Source of the DNA: Lepidonotus clava
Taxonomy: Eukaryota; Annelida; Polychaeta; Phyllodocida; Polynoidae
Direction of reading: 5' to 3'
Assembly: GCA_936440205.1 (NCBI GenBank)
Contig: OW387134.1
Span: forward strand, 63,577,427 to 63,641,426
DNA: 64,000 bases
The translations under genes were made by a program, and so were the position numbers. The notes beneath the pieces are model-generated. The model did no database searches, had not been told where the DNA came from, and saw only the letters and a program-made list of their open reading frames with translations. Each line of letters begins with the position of its first letter. The stretch's first letter is position 1. Shown here piece after piece: positions 56,298 through 64,000 of this stretch.

Positions 56298-56655
56298 TGG
56301 CCCTTTGCACAATTGGTTTCATAGCAACGAAAATGATATTATTAGGGAAACTTTTTGTTGTTGCATAATAAAATATTTGCAAATATTTTCAGAACAAAGA
56401 TCGTTTTGCAACAATTTATTTTCTACATTTAGAATGCCCTCAAAGAGCTGTTACAATTTTTTTCTAACTTTTTCTTTCCCTTTTTAAGTCAATTTACAGA
56501 ATTCAATTTAATTTCATTCATTAGAACCAGGGATTTTTACTATTTTTGTAACAAGGAAAATTTTCCTTAAAAAGAAACATTTCCCTGTTAAGCAAAAGTT
56601 TGTTATGCTATCTTAATTTGATCCTCACAAGGAAATTCTATTGTGCAACGGGCCA
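56298..56655. mobile_element. MITE C of the cluster
   Basis: Ends tggccctttgcacaatt and attgtgcaacgggcca, flanked by cat (56295-56297, 56656-56658; the left one reads accat). The interior matches MITE B in the opposite orientation. A further left end of this type (tggcctattgcacgataac) lies at 57572. Confidence 0.78.
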
Positions 56656-56659
56656 CATA

Positions 56660-57384
56660 GGCAGAAGTTTTTTTCCCCAGTCATTTCAGTGTGCAACCGT
56701 CGGTCATAATAATCATTCCATGTGAGCGGGCCTTTAGTTCCGACAACCCCCGGTGAGGGCACTCCTCACGGTCTGCAGACAGGACTGAACATTGGGCCAC
56801 CACTGACCCGTGGTGTACCGGCGTCCCACCAGGGGGCCCTGCCCACCGCATTCATCTCCCCCAGACCAAAACGAGGCTAAAGTTAAAGGAAAGCTTGCAC
56901 ATAACTGCAGGATGGTGATTTTTTATTGGATTCCATTCAGTATGTCATTCACAACCTGCACTGTCCATGTCAGCAAAATGGAAGGAAAATATCAAAAATT
57001 TTAGTTTTAATTTTATCACATTTTTAAGGGAAATCCACCCAATTTATGACGTAACAATGGGAGTTCTAGGGGAATCCCATCGTCCCTTAGAAGGGAATCC
57101 CCATCCCTGTAGAATTTGTAAAAAGAGTTATGCATTCTAACAAAAAGTATATATATCTAACCAGATGCAACTCATAATAAATCAAAATATAAATCTATCT
57201 ACAACCATAGTCCAAAGCAGCCCAGCGTTCAGGGAATTCCCAAAACCGAATTCCTTTCTTCAATAATTCCCTAAGACCTCAACATTTCCTCTTTCTTACT
57301 TTTGAAATATTTTTAGTATGCTTACGTGAAATTAATTACACTACAAATAGCACTTCATGAATTTATATGAAAGCTTTCCTCTTT
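56660..57384. other. no gene recognised
   Basis: A GC-richer stretch at 56740-56870 contains an open frame without known motif or splice support; the rest is AT-rich. Confidence 0.35.
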
Positions 57385-57530
57385 AGGCAGATTTCCACAG
57401 AACGACTAACCATGATTGTGGGCGAATTTCTAGTGTTAACCCTTTGGATCAACAGCAATCATGGTTTCCCGGTGTCAAAAGTCGCTGTGATACAACTTTT
57501 TCACTTTTGTCGTCCTGTGGAAACCCGCCT
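57385..57530. mobile_element. 146-bp MITE with inverted ends of about 22 bp
   Basis: The left end aggcagatttccacagaacgac and right end gtcgtcctgtggaaacccgcct are inverted repeats with a few mismatches. A matching left end occurs at 32796. No coding capacity. Confidence 0.7.
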
Positions 57531-57872
57531 TCAAATTACATGCTCATTATGTGGTGATTAATTTTGTCACTGTGGCCTATTGCACGATAACCTATGTAAC
57601 AGCCAATGATAAATTTGTTAGAATAGCCACTGTTGTGCAAAACAATAAAGACCAGCATCAAAATTTTCCCGATTGCGTTGCTCAATTTAGCTAGATTTTC
57701 GGGTAATTTTAGATCTAAATGCCTTTATCTGTTACAGAAATACAGTTTGAGCACAATTTGAACATTTACAAATCAATCATGGAACCAATTGCAAATGTAA
57801 CAGTTTTCATACGTTTCCTTCCATTTCATCAGTCAGGGGTGGCATCTCAGGATATATGATACGTTATGATAT

Positions 57873-58410
57873 TGTACTGACGCGGGTGGCCAGTCCATGT
57901 TTGGGCAGCATGACGTGAGCTTAGAAGCGCACGTGTAAGCCAATGTTTCACTTTGACAGTAAGTGAAATGGGGGAGGAGTTAAGGTGTGACGTACCACCA
58001 CATAATAATGTGTCCCGCTCTTAGCTAGCCAGAGTAGCTGCAAGCACTGTGTGAGTAAACATCCTGAGAAGGTTGGACCTTTAATCTGCAGTCTAGGTTC
58101 TGGAGAGAGGCATATAGAAATTGTGTTAGAGCGCGGAGCGTTGACTGAATGTGTTTGAGGGAACTCTAACCTCGGGACTCATCATGGTCAATCGAGTTCT
58201 TGTCACGGAACGACTAGACATTGGATAATAAACAACAAATCCTTTCACAACGAGTGTTCACGTCTTACATGATAAGGGAACTATAATTATGTATTGGACG
58301 ACCGCAGTCGACGAGGAGGGAGACTGCGAATGGAGCTAGTTATTATCTATACAACATAACAACATAAACACGCATTAACTTTAAACGGATAATTAAACCT
58401 CTATAGTTCA
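57873..58410 (+). repeat. 5' LTR of the third gypsy element
   Basis: 538 bp, tgtactgacgcgggtgg ... ctctatagttca. It contains ggataataaacaac as poly(A)-like signal. The diverged solo copy is at 54989-55497. Confidence 0.88.
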
Positions 58411-58556
58411 ATTGGTGGAGAAATACCCGAATGGATTACCTGTGTTAAGTCGGGATGACTTGAACTCTTGTTCTGTTCAGGACTACAGGTGAGTCCTTCA
58501 TCTCTAGCGCCTGCGGGGCACTATGTGGGAACGAAGGATGGCCGGGTGATGGACTG

Positions 58557-59522
58557 ATGAAGTCAAGCCACGGTTCAACAGGACCCTTACCTTCGCCTCC
58601 AGGGGGGCAACCTGGCCGGGGAAACGAACATCAGACACGCTCAAAGGGCGAACCACTTCCTTACAGCCTAGGGTCACGAGATGAACCTATCTTCGACGGA
58701 AGACTCCGTAATCCGAACGGAGAAAACGCCAAAGGATTGGACAAACAATTGATCAGTCAAAAGCCTCTATCAATAGCCTCTGATGCTTCTCCAGTCCTAC
58801 TCAGAGAAAAGGACCAACCGGAGGAACACACACGGAACGAGCCAGGGCAATCTCGCCCTTACCCTGAGGAGGAGTACAGTGCTGTAACCTACGCCATTGG
58901 CCAGGCGATTGGTCCACAGTATGGTGCTTTTACTAGTGAACTTTCTTCACCTGCTCCAGCCAAAGTGGGAAGGACACTAGGATCTCCTTTTCCGGCCGCT
59001 GCGACAACGTCCTCGGCGGAGCGGACAGGGCTCGTCTCCACTCCCACAGAGCGGGGTATTGACCTCGATCAACCGGCAACCACTACTGGGGGAGACAACT
59101 CACTACAGCACGGTAACCTTACTAACCCTTTTATTCCCCATACACCGTCCCAACCCATTGTCCAGGGTACTGTACTTGCTCCTAGAAAGAGTAGGGAAGG
59201 AAGCGCAGAAGGGGATGGGGAAGAATCAAATCAGGGAAGTATATCTACTTTGTTATCCAGGGCGAGACTAAATTTCCCAAAGACACATACAGAAACCACC
59301 ACACCAAGTGTACATGAAAAAGTTTCTTCACCAGATAGTTCTGGAAGCTCTTTTGAAAAGATAGGGAGCGGGGAATCGTCTAAGGAAAGTAGTATATACG
59401 ATAGTAATAAAGATCAGGATATAATCGATTCAAATGAAGGCTCAATAGTAGATGAGGGGTCCAATGAATTAGAAGAAGGCTCAGTTAATCAAGACTCCGG
59501 GGATGAACGGGAGTTTAGATGA
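58557..59522 (+). CDS. leader ORF of the third gypsy element (unknown function)
   Basis: 321 codons from an ATG, ending 20 bases inside the start of the gag frame. Composition is strongly biased: Ser, Glu, Gly, Pro and Asp dominate, with acidic/serine clusters towards the C-terminus (SSGSSFEKIGSGESSKESS, NEGSIVDEGSNELEEGS) and no predicted fold, zinc finger or membrane span. Most Ty3/gypsy elements have no such reading frame ahead of gag. It may be an N-terminal extension of gag, an accessory protein, or an intrinsically disordered leader. I do not recognise it. Confidence 0.6.
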   Translation: MKSSHGSTGPLPSPPGGQPGRGNEHQTRSKGEPLPYSLGSRDEPIFDGRLRNPNGENAKGLDKQLISQKPLSIASDASPVLLREKDQPEEHTRNEPGQSRPYPEEEYSAVTYAIGQAIGPQYGAFTSELSSPAPAKVGRTLGSPFPAAATTSSAERTGLVSTPTERGIDLDQPATTTGGDNSLQHGNLTNPFIPHTPSQPIVQGTVLAPRKSREGSAEGDGEESNQGSISTLLSRARLNFPKTHTETTTPSVHEKVSSPDSSGSSFEKIGSGESSKESSIYDSNKDQDIIDSNEGSIVDEGSNELEEGSVNQDSGDEREFR

Positions 59523-60570
59523 AGACGTAGAGTCTAATCCTGGTCATATACCTGTTGTACAAGAACCAGTAAGAATGGCGGACAAGGTCCCTCACCTTAG
59601 ATTACCATGGTTCCATGGTAAGGAATCGGAAAGCGTTGATAAATACTTCCGCGAACTGGAGCGATATAAAGCTATTTATGGCTGGGATGATGACCGGCTA
59701 TTGGCTATGACGCTAATCGGGCTAAAGGAAAGGGCAGACGATTGGGCAAATACGCTACCAGACGGGGAGAAGGATACGTTTGAGCGATTAAGGGACTCTA
59801 TGTTTAAGATATTTGGCGATCGACGAGCCAAATGGCAGAAGCATGTTGATTTCTGCCACTTAGTCCAAACAAAAGACCAGACAGTATTAGATTTTGCGGG
59901 TCTTTTAAAACAGAGACAGACAAAATGTGAAGTGAGTGAAAACACTATTTTGGCAGTCTTTTTGGATGGACTAAAAGCAAGCATAGCGAAACAAGTAGCT
60001 GTTATGAATCCGGTGTCATTTGAAGAAGCCGTGGCTGCGGCCACGAGAATCGAATCTCTTGACAAAAAGTCTAGTACTAAGGTCTCAGCGGCAGTGGTAC
60101 AGCTCGAAAATGATCAACCCCAAACTAAAGAGAAGCAACCTATGGATCACATGCTAGATAAATTTAATCTAGTACTCGCACGAATGGAAGCGAATCCATG
60201 GGCGCAAAAGAGCCAACAGGCTCCATCTCCACCACCCCCTCCGCCCAGTGTGCCAAACAATCCTCCCCAAGGGAATAGGGGGAAGGGAGGCTACAGGGGC
60301 AGGGGAGGTCGACAAGTCTATAAAGACTCTCGTCAGCAGAGTAATGACAAAAATGATCAAAGCTCAGATCAAAGCAAGAAATCAGCCAATCAAGGAGCCC
60401 GAAAGAAAGTGGTGCCAATGCGAGACGAGACAAAATACTGCATTGTCCACCAGATGTATGGGCATCCCACCGAATCGTGCTTTTGGCTCATCAAAAGGTT
60501 GCAGGAAAAACCTCCATATACCTCTAGTGGATCTCGCGACAAAGAAAAAGAGCAAGGGGCGGGAAACTAG
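59503..60570 (+). CDS. gag: gag of the third gypsy element
   Basis: 355 codons. Near the start it has DVESNPG (59524-59544), resembling a 2A ribosome-skipping peptide. The retrotransposon gag domain follows (LPWFHGKESESVDKYF, then ERADDWANTLPDGEKD, then a KCEVSENTILAVFLDGL stretch), a Pro/Gly/Arg-rich linker, and a single C-x2-H...C zinc-type motif (CIVHQMYGHPTESC) near the end instead of the usual CCHC knuckles. Confidence 0.85.
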   Translation: MNGSLDEDVESNPGHIPVVQEPVRMADKVPHLRLPWFHGKESESVDKYFRELERYKAIYGWDDDRLLAMTLIGLKERADDWANTLPDGEKDTFERLRDSMFKIFGDRRAKWQKHVDFCHLVQTKDQTVLDFAGLLKQRQTKCEVSENTILAVFLDGLKASIAKQVAVMNPVSFEEAVAAATRIESLDKKSSTKVSAAVVQLENDQPQTKEKQPMDHMLDKFNLVLARMEANPWAQKSQQAPSPPPPPPSVPNNPPQGNRGKGGYRGRGGRQVYKDSRQQSNDKNDQSSDQSKKSANQGARKKVVPMRDETKYCIVHQMYGHPTESCFWLIKRLQEKPPYTSSGSRDKEKEQGAGN

Positions 60571-60599
60571 AGAGCTGGTCCGCCCACCCGACCGTTGAA

Positions 60600-63500
60600 T
60601 TATTTCAGGCGGACGGGCCAGCACGAAGGGAAAAGGGGGACGATGCCATTTTCCTAAGTCTTGATATCGGGCACTTTCGTGTAAAAGCTCTAGTGGATAC
60701 GGGTGCAAGTGACTGTTTCATTTCTCAGAAGTTTAGGGAAAAACTACCGGCAGAGTGTATTCAGGACGCCTGGGATGTAAAAACTGGGACTATCAGTCTA
60801 GCAGATAATACTTCCCAACAACTTTTAGAGCAAATCCGACTAAAATTCAAAATCGCTGAATCTACCGCATATTATGAATTTAACGTGGTAAGCAGTCTTT
60901 GCCACGAGGTGGTAATCGGGCGAAACCTATTAATGGTCTTAAAGACTGATCTATCCCTACCGGGACCCCAAGTTGAAGTGTTTTCAGGAAATCCCATAAG
61001 TGCGATAGAAAAGGTAAAAATTGAATCACATTCAGAAATGATAATACCGGTACGACCTTGGTATAAAGTCTCCACGGCGGACCGAGCAGTGTACTGCACT
61101 CCGGCGGTCACGGCTCCGGTCTGCGTGGAAGGCAGTCTTAATAACACCGAGGGAGAATGGTGGCTGAAGGTTATGAACCCATTAGAAACCACCCAAATCA
61201 TAGACCCTAAGGATGTGTTGGGATTTGTGGAAGATTGTAAAGCTCCTGTGGTAACTCGAGAACAGGTGGAGGAATTTGTTGATTTTGCCTATCTGTCCAA
61301 ATCAGACACACCGCTAGCACTTTGCCAGGTCACTATAGATATAGTACATGAGGCGGTCACTGGCGTAGAAACCACAATATGCCCCGATGATATTCAGGAC
61401 GATCAGAAACTAGAAAAAGATAGGGAAAAGATAAATGAGATCGACCTATCAAAATCATGTCTCACTGAGGACCAAAAGGAAGAGTTTCGAAAAATGCTAT
61501 TGAGAAATCGCGAAAGTCTCGCTTTCTCTATGGCAGAATTAGGAGAATGCAATATTGCACCTATGAAAATTAGAGTAGAAGAAAGCGCCGGCATTGTCGC
61601 ATCACGACCATATCGATATTCTCCACAGAAGATGGACATTATCGATGAACAGGTAAAACAATTGATCGAAATAGGGGTGATTGAGCCGAGTGAGTCAGCA
61701 TGGAGAAGCCCACTGGTTGTAGTACAAAAGAAGGATGGGAAACCACGGTTATGTACCGATTTTCGAATGTTAAATATGATTACTTTCAAAGATTAGTTTC
61801 CCATGCCGACTGCACGGTCCCTCTTTTTGTACATGGCTTACAAGAAGCCAACCACTTGGACAGCTCTAGATCTCCTAAGCGGCTATCACCAATGTGTTAT
61901 CGAGGAAGAGTCTAGAGAGTATACCGCCTTCGAGACACCCATGGGAGTGTACCATTATAAGAGAGTACCTTTCGGATTGGTCGGGGCACCTTGGCAGTTC
62001 ACCAAAGTCATGGCCATTGCGTTAAGAGGCCTTGTACCACGGGTGTGCCTGGCATACTTGGATGACGTAATAGTCTACAATACAAACTTTGAAGAACATG
62101 TTCAAAGCGTAGAACTGGTCCTACAAGCGCTTCACCGCGCAGGGCTCAAATTGAAGCCGTCTAAGTGTGAATGGTGTCGAGACGAGATCAATTTCTTGGG
62201 TCATGTGGTAAATGCCGAAGGGGTAAAAACCCAGGCGCAAACTACTCGTAAAATTGAAACATTCAATAGACCGCATAATGTCAAGACGGTCAAATCCTTG
62301 TTAGGACTATGTAACTATTACAGAACCTTCGTACCGGGATTTGCTGAAATAACAGTACCGCTAAACAAGCTACTTAAAAAGGACATCAGATTTGAGTGGA
62401 CTGAGGAATGTGAGCAGGCATTCATAAAGTTGAAGGCTTTGCTTACGTCCCCACCACTACTGATTCATCCAGACATTGGGGGACATTTTTATGTTCTTAC
62501 CGATGCGTCTGATACAGCCTGTGGCGCTGCAATCTGTCACAGACTGAACGATGTCTATCGACCTATAGCTTTTTGGGGAAGCGCAATACGAGACGCAGAA
62601 CTAAACTATACGGTTACTAAAAAAGAGGCACTTGCTGTAGTAAAAGCTCTCAAGAATTATGAGGATATGTTGCAGGGTGCTAAAGTGACCATAGTAACTG
62701 ATCACAAGCCCCTCGTACCGCTGCTCCAGCAAGCGTATAAAGCCCCTTCAGCAAGGCTGAAAAGATGGGGACTGGCTTTGACGGACTTTGATTTTGAAAT
62801 CATTCACGAGCCCGGAGCCACCCACTTTCTGCCTGACTATTTATCCCGTGTGCATCAAGAGCTGAGGTTAGACAAGGACTACGAACCAGAAGTAGGCTGT
62901 GAGCTATTTAGAGCAGAGATAGATTTAGAGGAACTAACATTATCCTCCATTATCAGCGAACAGCTGAGAGACACCGAGTGCAGTCAGGTCATGGCCTACT
63001 TAGAGCGGGGTGAGCTCCCGGCGAACTCGGAGGACGCCGGTAGAACCATAGATAGCGCTGAAACAATGGCGCTACTCGCCCCCGGCGTACTATATAAAAT
63101 TAATAGAAGCCGATCCAAGAGAAACAAACAAATCACAAAGCTTAAACCGCGAATAGTGGTACCACCGCGCCTAGTTGGAAAAGTCCTTCACTTGCTACAT
63201 AATGATGTACTGGCAGGGGGACATGTAGGAGCGGCGGCGTTGAACACCAAAATCACCGAACAGTACTACTGGAGAAATATGTATGCCGACATAATTAACT
63301 ATGTCAAAGCATGCGAGGTTTGTGCTTTACGAAAGCGAGCCCCACACTTTAAAGCGATGGCTAAAACTTGGGACAGACCCTCCAGACCCTGGGAGGTGGT
63401 TCAATGTGATTTTATCGGACCGCTCAAGCGAGCAAATGATGGGTCTAAATATATAATGACTTTCATTGACTTGTTAACCGGTTGGCCAGAGGCTTTCTGT

Positions 63501-64000
63501 ACCAAAGATTCCACGGCTAAGACAGCTGCAGAACAGTTCCTGTATGGTATCGTGTGTCGATATGGAAAGGTTGAGCGCCTGCACTCTGATCGAGGGGCGA
63601 CGTTCCTATCGGACTTATTTCGCGAAATTACCAGCAGACTGGCTTGCAAACAAACATTCACCACGGGTAGAATGCCCACTGGCAACGCGAGAGTAGAAAG
63701 GCTACATAAAACCCTCGAAAACATTGTTGCCTACTACATAACTGATGATCACAAAACTTGGCCAGATCTGGTGTCGGTCGCCTTGTGGACAGTACGATCC
63801 ACTATAAGTAACCGCACTGGTTTCAGCCCCCATACATTGTTATATGGGCGCGATCCTATCAGTATGGGCCTACCTGACAAGGGAACAATCCCAGAGACCC
63901 TAAATGACAACGAGTTTTATCTTCAGACTCGTGACAATATAGCTCTTTTTGAACATATGGCATCTGACGTGGTAAAGGGGTATGAAAAAGACCTAAAAGA
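60600..64000 (+). pseudogene. pol: pol region of the third gypsy element, cut by the window edge
   Basis: Protease near 60680 (ALVDTGASDCFIS), reverse transcriptase about 61500-62300 (motifs KDGKPRLCTDFRMLN, AYLDDVIVY, FLGHVV), RNase H about 62480-62860 (LTDASDTACGAA, VTDHKPL), integrase from about 63160 (H2C2 finger HNDV...CEVCALRKRA, core CDFIGPLKRA, LHSDRGATFLSDLF, a GFSPHTLLYGRDP segment). It is a fossil and is not read as a working protein. Confidence 0.88.

Larger units (their letters stand above)
57873..64000 (+). mobile_element. Ty3/gypsy LTR retrotransposon, runs off the right edge (fossil)
   Basis: A 538-bp 5' LTR (57873-58410) is followed by a primer-site-like ttggtggagaaatacc, an unusual leader ORF, gag, and pol (protease, reverse transcriptase, RNase H, integrase) up to the window edge. 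The 3' LTR lies outside. The polymerase motif (YLDDVIVY) and the RH-before-IN order mark Ty3/gypsy. At least one or two breaks are evident in pol. Age cannot be judged without the second LTR. Confidence 0.93.

Overview
The window looks like a stretch of an invertebrate animal genome: AT-rich, intron-containing, and dominated by retrotransposons, short inverted-repeat DNA elements and poly-G/poly-C tracts. The two recognisable host genes (a KLF10/11-type zinc-finger factor and a membrane UDP-glycosyltransferase) are metazoan. The class of repeats suggests a marine deuterostome or lophotrochozoan, but I cannot name the species from sequence alone.

Layout. 0.6-5.1 kb: a 5'-truncated LINE (minus strand) whose 19-bp target duplication is itself split by a young Ty3/gypsy element with identical 143-bp LTRs. 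5.28-5.54 kb: a promoter-like block with three CCAAT boxes spaced exactly 42 bp apart. 5.6-9.8 kb: a four-exon KLF10/11-like gene (about 590 aa predicted), with a possible long 3' UTR to about 12.4 kb. 13-18 kb: GC-rich patches, poly-G tracts, a degenerate repeat family built on GTCGAATTTAAG, a possible solo LTR and a weak terminal-exon candidate. 19.04-22.78 kb: a non-autonomous LTR element on the minus strand (799-bp LTRs, 15-bp minisatellite with a pentapeptide-repeat ORF) sitting inside one terminal repeat of a small inverted-repeat element. 23.26-28.1 kb: a nearly whole Ty3/gypsy element with identical 190-bp LTRs. 28-35.2 kb: mostly featureless DNA, one short inverted-repeat element, and a terminal-exon candidate with a poly(A) signal. 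35.6-40 kb: a two-exon UDP-glycosyltransferase gene with CCAAT/TATA promoter, signal peptide, C-terminal membrane span and dilysine tail. 42-48 kb: an old direct segmental duplication; one copy holds a 1.07-kb inverted-repeat DNA element and the other shows a comparable site without it. 48.5-49.4 kb: a TTAA-flanked element. 50-53.3 kb: tandem repeats, a GC-rich block and an LTR-like promoter on the minus strand. 55-57.5 kb: a solo LTR and a cluster of three related inverted-repeat elements. 57.87 kb to the right edge: a large Ty3/gypsy element of the same family as the solo LTR, with an extra leader ORF and a 2A-like peptide motif, running off the window.

The two host genes show no sign of acting together. 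Exon boundaries are inferred from splice consensus, reading phase and family similarity. No homology search could be run.
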